Source of the DNA: Chloroflexota bacterium
Lineage (GTDB): Bacteria; Chloroflexota; Chloroflexia; QHBQ01; JADMIH01
Length of the DNA: 42,194 bases
Assembly: GCA_015478675.1 (NCBI GenBank)
Contig: JADMIH010000016.1
Span: 1-42,194 of the forward strand
Direction: 5' to 3'
The notes under the pieces were generated by a model. That model was not told the origin of the DNA, searched no databases, and saw only the letters and a list, made by a program, of their open reading frames with translations. The stretch's first letter is position 1; every line of letters starts with the position of its first letter. Of the stretch, positions 16,255 through 23,893 are shown piece by piece. The translations under genes were made by a program, and so were the position numbers.

Positions 16255-17169
16255 TCAGGGATCAGGGATTAGTAGCTGATCCTGGCCCCCAAGTATCATC
16301 GTACCTACGGGCATACCGGCCAGGGCGGGCAGCAAGAGTGACTGCTCTGCGGTGCCATCAAGTATATATACTTCTTTTACACCTTCTTTGAGGGCTTGCA
16401 GGCAGTTATGCACTTTAGGGAGCATGCCTCCACTTATTGTTCCGCTTTCAACCAGGGTGGCGGCCTCACCTGCGGTGCAAACGGTGAGCAACGTCGAGCT
16501 ATCATTAGCCTCAGTCAATATGCCGGGGACGTTCGTCATGACGAAGAGGTTGTCGCTGTGCAGCCTTCCGGCAAGGGCGCAGGCTACTGTGTCGGCGTTG
16601 ATGTTGTAGAGGTTGCCCTCTTTGTCAGCCGCGAGTGAAGCAATCACAGGCACGTACCCCGCATCGAGCAGAAGCTCAACCAGAGAGGTATCCAAGCCGG
16701 TGATGTCGCCAACGTGACCAAAATCCACCCATTCTGCTCTGCACGTCGCGGGGTCGCTCACCCGTGTAAGGGGGCGGCGGGCAACTGTTATCAGGTCGCC
16801 ATCCGCGCCCGAAAGACCTACAGCTTTTGCGCCACGCCTCTTGAGAGCGGCTACTAACTCGATGTTTATACTGCCGCCGTATACCATCTTGGCTACCTCA
16901 AGCGCATCATCATCAGTGATACGCCTTCCAGCGACCTTGCGCACTGTGTGCCCAAGCTGCTTCGCCAGGGTATCGGCCTGTGGCCCGCCTCCATGCACTA
17001 TCACCGGATGAGCGCCATGCCGCGCCAGCAGCGCCAGGTCCTCCGCGATAGCCTCTAACCCGGCGCTGTTCAGGATGAGCTCGCCACCCAGCTTTACTAC
17101 GATGCGCTTACCTTCGCATGAAGCAACTGTAGCATCAAAGCAAGCGGTGTTGATAGCCCGCGAAATCAT
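16255..17169 (-). CDS. argB: Acetylglutamate kinase
   Basis: 304 residues. Amino-acid kinase fold with the N-terminal ATP motif VKLGGELI, the substrate-binding VIVHGGGPQADTLAKQLG, and INADTVACALAGRL in the C-terminal half. It phosphorylates N-acetylglutamate, the second step of ornithine synthesis. The ATG at 17169 overlaps the argD stop (ATGA), indicating coupling. An N-terminal extension of about 20 residues precedes the kinase core (VKLGG starts near residue 25); longer N-termini occur in arginine-inhibited forms, but this one is too short to decide. Confidence 0.96.
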   Translation of the reverse strand: MISRAINTACFDATVASCEGKRIVVKLGGELILNSAGLEAIAEDLALLARHGAHPVIVHGGGPQADTLAKQLGHTVRKVAGRRITDDDALEVAKMVYGGSINIELVAALKRRGAKAVGLSGADGDLITVARRPLTRVSDPATCRAEWVDFGHVGDITGLDTSLVELLLDAGYVPVIASLAADKEGNLYNINADTVACALAGRLHSDNLFVMTNVPGILTEANDSSTLLTVCTAGEAATLVESGTISGGMLPKVHNCLQALKEGVKEVYILDGTAEQSLLLPALAGMPVGTMILGGQDQLLIPDP

Positions 17170-18359
17170 ATAATTTCCAATACTTTGGCAAGCGCCCGCG
17201 CCAGGTGGTCTACATCCTCTTCGGTTACTACCATCGGTGGCATCACGCGCAGCAGACTGGCATCACCCGAAGTGCCGAGGATTATCCCTTCATCGAGCGC
17301 CGCCTGTTGCACTCCTTTGGCCGCAACATCGAGCTTCAGCCCCAGCAACAGGCCCATACCGCGAACTTCCTGCACGTGAGGCAATCCCTGTAGACGCACC
17401 TTTATCAGATCGCCCATCTCTGCGGCGTGTGAGCATAGATCGTCGCCGAGTATAACCTCAAGGGTGGCCGCCGCCGCAGCGCAGGCGAGAGGCCCGCCGC
17501 CGAAAGTCGAGCCATGCTCATCGAGCCTCACCGTTTGCGCGATCTGCTGAGAGACGAGGGTGGCTCCCATCGGCACGCCACTTGCGATTCCTTTGGCGAG
17601 GGTGATTATATCAGGTGTTACTCCCCAGTGCTCGCCAACCCACAATTTTCCGGTGCGGCCCATGCCGGTTTGTATTTCATCGAAGATCAGCAGCGCGCCC
17701 CACCTGTGGCAGAGATCACGCAAACCTTTATAGTACGATGGCTCAGCAACTACTATGCCTGCTATGCTCTGGACAGGCTCCAGAATGATCGCGGCAACTC
17801 GGTCGTTCATCATCTCTGTTACGGCATCAAGGTCGCCAAAAGGAGCGAACTCGATGCCAGGCACCATCGGCTCAAAGCCGGCCTTGTACTTGGGGTTGCT
17901 AGTCATGGCGAGCGCGCCCATTGTGCGGCCATGGAAGCCGCCTTGCATGGCGATTATCTCTTGTTTGCCCGTGTATTTGCGCGCCAGCTTCAGGGCAGTT
18001 TCGTTCGCCTCGGCTCCTGAGTTGCAGAAGAAGACCTGTCCGAAGCCTTCTGGGGCGACACCCACAAGAGATGCCGCGTAGTGAGCGCGTACATCGTTGT
18101 ATACAATGTTAGAGTAGAAGATAAGCCGCGCCGCTTGCTCCTGTATCGCCGCCACAACCTTTGGGTGGCAGTGCCCTGTAAGGGTAACGGCATGGCCGCA
18201 GTAGAAGTCGTAGTAAGCGCGACCCTCCGCGTCGTAAAGGGTGATTCCTTCGCCGCGCACAGCCACAATCGGCAGCTTGGCATAGGTGCCTAACTGCGCC
18301 TGCGTCTCTGCTTCTATGATCACCTGGGAGTCTATCCCAGCATTAGTTAGCGTGCTCAT
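17166..18359 (-). CDS. argD: Acetylornithine aminotransferase
   Basis: 397 residues from ATG 18359, which has a GGAGGGG site; an upstream in-frame ATG at 18392 lacks one. Class-III PLP aminotransferase: [21 protein letters not shown] near the N-terminus, [23 protein letters not shown], the PLP-binding [13 protein letters not shown], and the Schiff-base lysine in [17 protein letters not shown]. It converts N-acetylglutamate semialdehyde to N-acetylornithine. A 130-base gap without features separates it from argC. A related lysine-pathway or ornithine role cannot be excluded, but the neighbours favour arginine. Confidence 0.95.
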   Translation of the reverse strand: MSTLTNAGIDSQVIIEAETQAQLGTYAKLPIVAVRGEGITLYDAEGRAYYDFYCGHAVTLTGHCHPKVVAAIQEQAARLIFYSNIVYNDVRAHYAASLVGVAPEGFGQVFFCNSGAEANETALKLARKYTGKQEIIAMQGGFHGRTMGALAMTSNPKYKAGFEPMVPGIEFAPFGDLDAVTEMMNDRVAAIILEPVQSIAGIVVAEPSYYKGLRDLCHRWGALLIFDEIQTGMGRTGKLWVGEHWGVTPDIITLAKGIASGVPMGATLVSQQIAQTVRLDEHGSTFGGGPLACAAAAATLEVILGDDLCSHAAEMGDLIKVRLQGLPHVQEVRGMGLLLGLKLDVAAKGVQQAALDEGIILGTSGDASLLRVMPPMVVTEEDVDHLARALAKVLEII

Positions 18360-18489
18360 ATCCCCTCCACTAAACTGGCATTGAACAGGCATCGGCTACT
18401 TTTATTACCCTCTGCGCCGCGTGCGGTAAAACCATAGAATCTTTGCGCCCTCGCGTTAAGTCCTCAGCGCTCATTGCTCTTACGGCAAG

Positions 18490-19581
18490 CTACGGCATCG
18501 TACCAGGGAAGGTGAGGCCGAGCGTTTCCGGCCAGCCGAAGACCACATTGAGATTCTGCACCGCCTGGCCTGCCCCTCCCTTCACCAGATTATCAATCGC
18601 GCTTGTAGCTATTATAGTGCCTTCTCCGTCGGTAGCAACGCTCAGATCGCAGAAGTTAGAGTGCGCCACCACCGCAACTCGCGGCGCATCTACCAGCCGC
18701 ACAAAAAACTCGGTAGCGTAAGCCTCTTCATAAATGTCGCGAAGCTCGCCCGCACTCACCTTACGCTCTGGAAAGGCGTAAGCTGTGGTGAAAATGCCCC
18801 TAACCATGGGTGCAGAGTGCGGGGTGAAGGTTACAGTCGGCGCGGCTTTCTGCGCGGGCAGCCACTTTGCAAGCTCCTGCGCTATCTCCGGCTGGTGACG
18901 GTGGGTGAAAAGCCCGTACGCCCGAAAATCGTTTGCGCGTGTCGGGTGGTGCGTGCCTTCGCCCGGCTCTTTGCCGGAGCCTGACGAGCCTGTCTTTGAA
19001 TCGACGATTACAGGCCCATCCAGCAGTCCTGCCCTGGCAAGTGGGGTCAGCGCAAGGAGCGCACCCGTTGGAAAGCAGCCGGGAGATGCCACCAATCTCG
19101 CCTCCTTTATAGCTTCGCGGTTCCACTCGGTTAGGCCGTAAGCAGCTGCTGACGCCAGCTGTGGGGCGCTATGCTCCAATCCGTAGTAGCGCTGGAAGAG
19201 AGCCGCATCCTTGATGCGAAAGTCCCCGCTAAGGTCAATGAGTATGGGGCCATTGCCCTGCGGCCCGCCGCTCTGGGCCGCGGTAAGCATGGTGGGCACA
19301 TGCTGCATAGCTCCACCATGCGGCAGGGCAAGGAAGATAGCATCATATTCTCCCGCTTCCTCAGGCTCTACATCCGCTACGAAGGTAAGCTCCGTTAGCT
19401 TGTTCAAGTGCGGGTGTATCGAGGTGACCGGCTGACCGGCGTGCGCAGCTGAAGTGACCGCCCCCACCTGGACGTATGGATGCCCAAGAAGGAGGCGCAA
19501 TGCCTCGCCTCCTATATAGCCTGACCCTCCCAACACGGCCACTTTGATGGGCGGCCGCGTTGCTTTCCCTGCTGCGGCCAT
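18490..19581 (-). CDS. argC: N-acetyl-gamma-glutamyl-phosphate reductase
   Basis: 363 residues from ATG 19581, whose ATG shares one base with the stop of the upstream gene (TGATG); the frame reaches back to 19608 but that start sits inside the neighbour. NAD(P)-binding VAVLGGSGYIGGEALRLLL at the N-terminus, the catalytic cysteine in ASPGCFPTGALLAL, and the GSSGSGKEPGEGTHH and HRHQPEIAQEL segments are present. It reduces acetylglutamyl phosphate to the semialdehyde. The near-zero spacing suggests coupling to the P-loop gene upstream. Confidence 0.96.
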   Translation of the reverse strand: MAAAGKATRPPIKVAVLGGSGYIGGEALRLLLGHPYVQVGAVTSAAHAGQPVTSIHPHLNKLTELTFVADVEPEEAGEYDAIFLALPHGGAMQHVPTMLTAAQSGGPQGNGPILIDLSGDFRIKDAALFQRYYGLEHSAPQLASAAAYGLTEWNREAIKEARLVASPGCFPTGALLALTPLARAGLLDGPVIVDSKTGSSGSGKEPGEGTHHPTRANDFRAYGLFTHRHQPEIAQELAKWLPAQKAAPTVTFTPHSAPMVRGIFTTAYAFPERKVSAGELRDIYEEAYATEFFVRLVDAPRVAVVAHSNFCDLSVATDGEGTIIATSAIDNLVKGGAGQAVQNLNVVFGWPETLGLTFPGTMP

Positions 19582-20639
19582 CAAGCAACCACCATCGTTG
19601 GCGCGCATTCACAGTGGGCGCTGAAGAGCTTCTCTTCGATGAGGGTGGCAAGCCTGACAGGATCGTTGCGGCCATTTGCTGCGGGGACGCCAAAGCGCTC
19701 TTCGATGTAACTTATGCCCGCGCTGTTATCGGTCACAGGGCCTGACACGCAATTCACCCGCAGCCCCAGCCCTTGCAAGAAGAGGATGCCACCCCAGGCG
19801 GCCACAAGGTCGTTGGCACAGAGGAGATGCGCCTTCACGTGGCTCATCAACTCGCGGTCACTGAGGAGCAGGTCCACTCCGTAGTGCCCCATAATGCCGT
19901 CGCCGAACTCTACGACTATGGCGTCAGGGCTGCTCAGGTTGAGAGCCATAAGCACCCCTTTGGCGGCAGGCACCACACAGCTATCGGTGCGCGTTGTAGA
20001 GGGGAGCCCGGCGTCGCTGAACGACATGGCGGCTGTTGCACCGTGATCTTGCATATTCAAGACATCTCGCTGCGTGGCTACGCCGGCCAGCTTGGCTGCT
20101 GCTACCCGATAACCCTGGCTCTTAAGGTGACGTATTATCTCGCAGGCCGCTGTGGTCTTGCCAGCGTTCATGCAAGTGCCTGAGACCAGGATAATAGGGG
20201 CGGAGCTGGGGAGCGACCTCCTCCATGGGACGGCATTGTGCGACATATTGGCGGGTTTGCCCTCGAGCAGCGCGGTGCCTATGACGCGCACCCTCAGCGG
20301 CTGGCCGAAATCAGAGTTGGCCGAGGTGCAGCGCCCGATCACCCCACCCATATTCAGAATATGCAGCACATCACCCGGTGTCACAGTTGAAGGGATCGCC
20401 CCGACGAAGCCTTTGAGCGCCTGACGCTCGCCAAGCACCCCTGCGATGCGGTCCCCCTTGATGATATGGGCCAACCTGCCTCCCACCAGCTCAAGCTCAC
20501 CGTAAATGCCTTTTTCTTCCAGAGCCTCAACTACCATCACAGCGCCGCGTTCTGTGCAGCCGAAATCACCCACCTCTATCATATGAGGCAGTTGGAGCCT
20601 GGCGGTCGCAGAGGCAACTTTGTCCAGCATAACTTGCAT
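19581..20639 (-). CDS. P-loop NTPase of unknown function, first gene of the arginine operon
   Basis: 352 residues from ATG 20639, chosen because AAGGGG lies upstream; the frame continues to 20921 only by reading through the T-box leader, which is not real coding sequence. Residues 1-150 have no named domain but are rich in Gly/Val turns (GDRIAGVLGERQALKGF, LHILNMGGVIGRCTSANSDFG). A Walker A motif GTCMNAGKTT (154-163) begins an NTPase domain, with VVEFGDGIMGHYGVD as a possible Walker B or switch region. The fold may be DUF1611-like or resemble dethiobiotin-synthetase/CobQ-type enzymes; I am unsure. As first gene behind the T-box and coupled to argC, it may serve arginine metabolism. Confidence 0.75.
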   Translation of the reverse strand: MQVMLDKVASATARLQLPHMIEVGDFGCTERGAVMVVEALEEKGIYGELELVGGRLAHIIKGDRIAGVLGERQALKGFVGAIPSTVTPGDVLHILNMGGVIGRCTSANSDFGQPLRVRVIGTALLEGKPANMSHNAVPWRRSLPSSAPIILVSGTCMNAGKTTAACEIIRHLKSQGYRVAAAKLAGVATQRDVLNMQDHGATAAMSFSDAGLPSTTRTDSCVVPAAKGVLMALNLSSPDAIVVEFGDGIMGHYGVDLLLSDRELMSHVKAHLLCANDLVAAWGGILFLQGLGLRVNCVSGPVTDNSAGISYIEERFGVPAANGRNDPVRLATLIEEKLFSAHCECAPTMVVA

Positions 20640-20804
20640 TTCTTTCCCCTTACACTCGCGTGCCATGAAGATCAATGTGAGTAGACGAAAGCGTGTTGCG
20701 GCCTGCGCTGGACATTCAACAGACTGCGTTGTCTGTGGGCAACAGATGGTACTCACGGGCTGATTTGCAGATGCCACACTTCGCTTGCCGCTTTCCGGGC
20801 AAAG

Positions 20805-20838
20805 AAAAACTCCCATCCCGAAAGCAAGGGACGAGAGT
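20805..20838 (-). terminator. T-box intrinsic terminator
   Basis: On the minus strand ACTCTCGTCCC (20838-20828) pairs with GGGATGGGAGT (20819-20809), followed by TTTTT. The 5' arm overlaps the region needed for the antiterminator, as in other T-box leaders. Confidence 0.85.
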
Positions 20839-21089
20839 AACAACTCCCGTGGTACCACCCTAATTGTCACATTTGTGGCCTGTGACCGCTCCTGGTTATT
20901 GCTTGCATGGTAACCAACCACCCCTTCCTACTTGCACGACGATGTGCTTTCTTCGGCGGGCCGCTCTGTGACGCGTTCGCTACGCTAGGTTTCTCAGGCT
21001 CGCACCTGTCCTGATTCGCTGAAAACCTGCTTACGCAACTACTTTTCCACTTCAACGCGGGCACGCGGCCATTAGCCGCTATTCACTTG
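20805..21089 (-). promoter_or_regulatory. T-box riboswitch (tRNA-sensing leader) of the arginine operon
   Basis: The minus strand carries the T-box core AGGGTGGTACCACGGGAGTT (20861-20842), whose TGGTACCACGG bulge pairs with the CCA end of uncharged tRNA, then the terminator at 20838-20805. Stem I has the AGTA motif (21043-21040) and a distal GGTGCGAGCC segment. The stem GTTGCG (about 21039-21034) can pair with CGTAGC (20984-20979), directly before GAA (20978-20976). The next bases give either CGC (Arg, 20975-20973) or, if one spacer base is counted as in glyQS-type leaders, GCG (Ala). The downstream genes favour arginine. Uncharged tRNA would stabilise the antiterminator and switch the operon on. 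Confidence 0.9.
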
Positions 21090-21095
21090 CTGAGC

Positions 21096-21124
21096 ATATT
21101 AGCATACCAATGAGGAAGAGTCAA
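21096..21124 (-). promoter_or_regulatory. Strong sigma70 promoter of the T-box/arginine operon
   Basis: Minus strand TTGACT (21124-21119), 17-base spacer, TAATAT (21101-21096). Transcription would start near 21089, at the 5' edge of the T-box leader. The MITE target site ends 10 bases upstream of the -35 box. Confidence 0.75.
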
Positions 21125-21133
21125 GGTGATTAT

Positions 21134-21143
21134 TCATGGTAAG
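21134..21143. repeat. Target-site duplication, left copy
   Basis: TCATGGTAAG, repeated exactly at 21310-21319, flanks the 166-bp inverted-repeat element. Confidence 0.85.
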
Positions 21144-21309
21144 CAGGGCGATTGCATCTAAATTGATTCACGCTTGTGATTGCTCCGGTCTGGGACCACG
21201 AGAACCGAAAATATAGGCTGTGGTAAGATACCCACGGAGTTGAGCACTCTGTGACAGGCACGATCTTGTCTGGTTAAATCGCTCTAGCAATTTAGATGCA
21301 ATCGCCCTG
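21144..21309. mobile_element. MITE-like non-autonomous transposable element (166 bp)
   Basis: Perfect 22-bp terminal inverted repeats (21144-21165, CAGGGCGATTGCATCTAAATTG, and its complement at 21288-21309) enclose 122 bases with no reading frame of note. Exact 10-bp direct repeats (TCATGGTAAG) flank it. Perfect repeats and an intact target duplication suggest recent movement by a transposase encoded elsewhere. I cannot assign the parent IS family. Confidence 0.85.
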
Positions 21310-21319
21310 TCATGGTAAG
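21310..21319. repeat. Target-site duplication, right copy
   Basis: TCATGGTAAG, identical to 21134-21143; its last 5 bases are also the first 5 of the neighbouring palindrome at 21315-21367. Confidence 0.85.
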
Positions 21320-21367
21320 AGTTCAGAGTTGAGGGGACGCCCCTGCACCCCTACTCTGAACTCTTAC
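21315..21367. repeat. Palindromic repeat element, copy 2 (53 bp)
   Basis: Perfect 15-bp inverted ends (GTAAGAGTTCAGAGT at 21315-21329 and its complement at 21353-21367) around an AGGGG/CCCCT hairpin. The ends match the 3031-3167 element at most positions. It lies just past the 3' end of the membrane glycosyltransferase gene and could act as a transcript-end hairpin. Confidence 0.75.
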
Positions 21368-21406
21368 TATTCATGTAGCATGGGTAGCACCTTTGTGCGC
21401 CTGATC

Positions 21407-23425
21407 TTATTTCACCAGGTCAACCGCTATCCAGCGCACCTGAGCAATGGTCTGGCTATTTATCGGGTCGAAGCGCAGCTTTGCGAGTCTCTTGCCTACC
21501 GCTGCTAAGGGGATGAAGGCCCAGTAGACGTGCGGCTGCCCGTCCCCTTTTATCTGTAATTTACTGCTGCTATCTTCGCTCCAGCTTCCTTGAGAGTTTG
21601 CCCAGAACCATTGCAGAGTTTGCGCCACGTCTGGAGAAGCAGGCGCATATTGCACAGATGCCCGCAACCGGACGAAGCGCGCTCCGCCCTGATCCGGCGT
21701 GGTCGCGAAGGTGAGGTTTGCCATCTGCGGGTCATCGCTGGCCGGCGATAAGAGCAGCCCTTTGCCCACTTCGCAGCCGCTCTGAGCCTGCGTAACCTGC
21801 CAGCTATAAAGAGCAGCAGGCGCGCAGCCCGTGAAGTTCCAGAGCGTGAGGTCATTGCCTGCCTCTTTGAGTGACGGCAGGGCGCTATCATCTGTGATAC
21901 CAACGCCGTAGTTTACATGAAAGAGGGTTTCCTCCTCGTTGTAAGCAAATCTCAGCGCGAAGGCCGCTCGCGTCTCTGCGGCAATCGGCGCTTCTTGAGC
22001 ATTCTGCACGTATGTCACTCTGGGGAAATCAACACCGCCGTCCGCTATGTAGCGTGTTCTCCCCAGGCCCGATTCGAGCACATAGACGCCGTCGTAACTG
22101 CGCGGCACATTCTCTACATACCAGGCCATTCCGCCGGGCCGCTCCTGTGGCGGTATCAGCCGCTTTAGCTCGCTCTCCACGCCTCTCACTTGCAAAGAGG
22201 CTGTATAGAAAGGGCGCAACTGCACCCAACAGAGAGCGCCGCTTATCAATATGAGCAATCCTGTAAAGGCAAGGGCAGGCAGTCGCATGCGGCTTGTGGC
22301 TGAAACGGCGGAGTAAAGCAACACCGCCAGACCCACACAATAGCCGGCAGCCGCCAGGTAAAGGAAGCGGTTGTTTTGCAGGCTATCTGCGGTAACAGGC
22401 AGATTTAGCGTTGTGACGAGGCTCAACGCTATCCAGGCTGCTGACATAACGAGCAGCCGCCCATGTGCACGCCCAAAGAGCGCTAGCCCAACAAGCAGTG
22501 CTGTACTCACTGATGCTGCTACCACCTGCTCAACGTTGTTGCCGAGCAAGGTTGCGTTTACCGGAGAGATAAGCATACGCAGGCGAGTGGTCAACTCGTC
22601 CCAGAAGAAGTTGCCGTAATCTGCGCGTGCCCAGGGATAGTTGCGCAGCCCGCCCCATGCCAGGAAACGAAGGAAAATGTTGAGTGCCAGCATCGCGCCC
22701 AGCGGAATGAGAGATACCGCCAGCTTACGCAGCCTTGGCCTACTAAAACGGGGGGTGGCAACCCATGCAGAGAGCGCATAAAGGGGCAAGAAGGTGAAAA
22801 GGCTCTCTTTGGTAAAAACTCCCAGGAGAAAGGATAGCGCTGAGAGCAGGTATAAGGGTGCATCTCCCTGCGAGCGCCACCATCTGGTGAAGAGCCACAG
22901 GCTGAGTAAACCAAAGAGGGTGGCCCAGGCGTCCCACTGCGCCGCCACCCAGCCGACCGCTTCCAGGTTCAGTGGAAAGACCGCGAAAAGCGCGCCTGCC
23001 AGCCAACCGAGGCTGCGCCTGCTTGTAGCCTCTGCCAGCCAGAGGCCCAGCGCGAGGGCCGCCGCCGCATGCACCAGCAGCCCTATCAGGTGATAGGGGA
23101 AGGGATTATCGCCCCATAGCTGCCTGCCCAGCTGCCAGGTAATCAAAAAGCCGATGGGCCGGTACCATATTTGCCCAGAATCCGGCAGGAGCGTTTGCGC
23201 TATCCCCTGCTTGTTGCCCGCTATGAAATATAGCCCCAGATCGTCAGATAGGAAGCCGACGCGAATCACCGTCGCATAAGCGGCTACTGCAAGGAGCGGA
23301 ATGAACGCCCAGTACCACCGCCGAAATTGTGCGACCGGCAGAGCGGAGGCTTGCTCAAACAGACGCCCTACGCGCCTTCGTTCCACCTTTGGCAAAGGCG
23401 TAGAATCTACGCCTGGAGCAACCAT
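21407..23425 (-). CDS. Multi-pass membrane glycosyltransferase (GT-C / GT39-like)
   Basis: About 672 residues from ATG 23425; an ATG at 23482 would add 19 residues, and neither has a good ribosome site. Roughly ten or more membrane helices fill the first 430 residues, followed by a soluble C-terminal domain of about 230 residues. After the first helix comes FLSDDLGLYFIAG, whose paired Asp residues (about 61-62) fit the acidic motif in the first outer loop of GT-C lipid-linked sugar transferases. RPIGFLITWQLGRQLWGDNPFPYHL also fits this group. It would transfer sugars from polyprenyl-phosphate donors outside the membrane. Acceptor unknown; it stands alone, with repeats on both sides. Confidence 0.7.
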   Translation of the reverse strand: MVAPGVDSTPLPKVERRRVGRLFEQASALPVAQFRRWYWAFIPLLAVAAYATVIRVGFLSDDLGLYFIAGNKQGIAQTLLPDSGQIWYRPIGFLITWQLGRQLWGDNPFPYHLIGLLVHAAAALALGLWLAEATSRRSLGWLAGALFAVFPLNLEAVGWVAAQWDAWATLFGLLSLWLFTRWWRSQGDAPLYLLSALSFLLGVFTKESLFTFLPLYALSAWVATPRFSRPRLRKLAVSLIPLGAMLALNIFLRFLAWGGLRNYPWARADYGNFFWDELTTRLRMLISPVNATLLGNNVEQVVAASVSTALLVGLALFGRAHGRLLVMSAAWIALSLVTTLNLPVTADSLQNNRFLYLAAAGYCVGLAVLLYSAVSATSRMRLPALAFTGLLILISGALCWVQLRPFYTASLQVRGVESELKRLIPPQERPGGMAWYVENVPRSYDGVYVLESGLGRTRYIADGGVDFPRVTYVQNAQEAPIAAETRAAFALRFAYNEEETLFHVNYGVGITDDSALPSLKEAGNDLTLWNFTGCAPAALYSWQVTQAQSGCEVGKGLLLSPASDDPQMANLTFATTPDQGGARFVRLRASVQYAPASPDVAQTLQWFWANSQGSWSEDSSSKLQIKGDGQPHVYWAFIPLAAVGKRLAKLRFDPINSQTIAQVRWIAVDLVK

Positions 23426-23473
23426 AAGGCGAGGATAGCACAGCCGGAAAAAGGTGTCAATCACGGCTGCCCC

Positions 23474-23779
23474 TGTAAGCATTCAGATTTAGGGTGGAGC
23501 AATCTTCTTGGGGTATCCGTGCGGGCATACCTACCCTCACCCCCAAACCCCCTCTCCCTTCATGGGAGAGGGGGTTTTTGCATGTAGTGAGTATCAGGGG
23601 AGATCCGTGTGGCCCTATCAGGGGCAAGGCCAGGCCCCCCAAGCCCCTGACGAGGTTACAGGGGTGATTAAAGCCCCCTCTCCCACAAGGGGAGAGGGGG
23701 TTTGGGGGTGAGGGCAGATGGCGCAACACCTGCACAGATACCCTAAGAAGATTGCTCCACCTCAACTCTGAACAGTTAC
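23474..23779. repeat. Large nested palindrome, copy 3 of the repeat family (about 306 bp)
   Basis: The right end (23763-23779) is identical to that of the 3031 element; the left end (23474-23490) matches at 12 of 17 positions. Inside, arms starting GTGGAGCAATCTTCTTGGGG near 23499 pair over about 31 bases with the complement ending near 23755 (3 mismatches). Within that, CCCTCACCCCCAAACCCCC pairs with GGGGGTTTGGGGGTGAGGG, and each half holds its own CTCTCCC/GGGAGAG hairpin. No gene is visible between 23426 and 23893; this element and the leader of the next gene fill the gap. Confidence 0.8.
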
Positions 23780-23820
23780 ATGAGAAGCTCTACTTTATTA
23801 GGCTCGGCTTATATGATAAA

Positions 23821-23890
23821 CTCACCTTACCCCTGCCGGCGGTTGTCTGTCGCCCGTCGTGCAAGGTGAGAAAATGACCTTACAGGGGTA
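23821..23890 (+). promoter_or_regulatory. Candidate pseudoknot leader covering a ribosome-binding site
   Basis: Two perfect 8-bp pairings interlock in A-B-A'-B' order: CTCACCTT (23821-23828) with AAGGTGAG (23863-23870), and TACCCCTG (23828-23835) with CAGGGGTA (23883-23890). They share base 23828, so one pairing would be 7 bp. The loop has a GGCG/CGCC hairpin. B' contains AGGGG, the ribosome site of the gene at 23894, so folding could block translation. A TATGAT (23812-23817) just upstream might be a -10 box, but then the start site would fall in the first arm. Confidence 0.35.
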
Positions 23891-23893
23891 GTC

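Noticed and set aside
16240..16275. ATCAGGG-type short direct repeats between argB and carA
   Set aside because: Only two or three imperfect copies in a short spacer; not enough to call an element.
20640..20921. N-terminal extension of the P-loop protein to 20921
   Set aside because: The extension translates the T-box core and terminator; the ATG at 20639 has the ribosome site.
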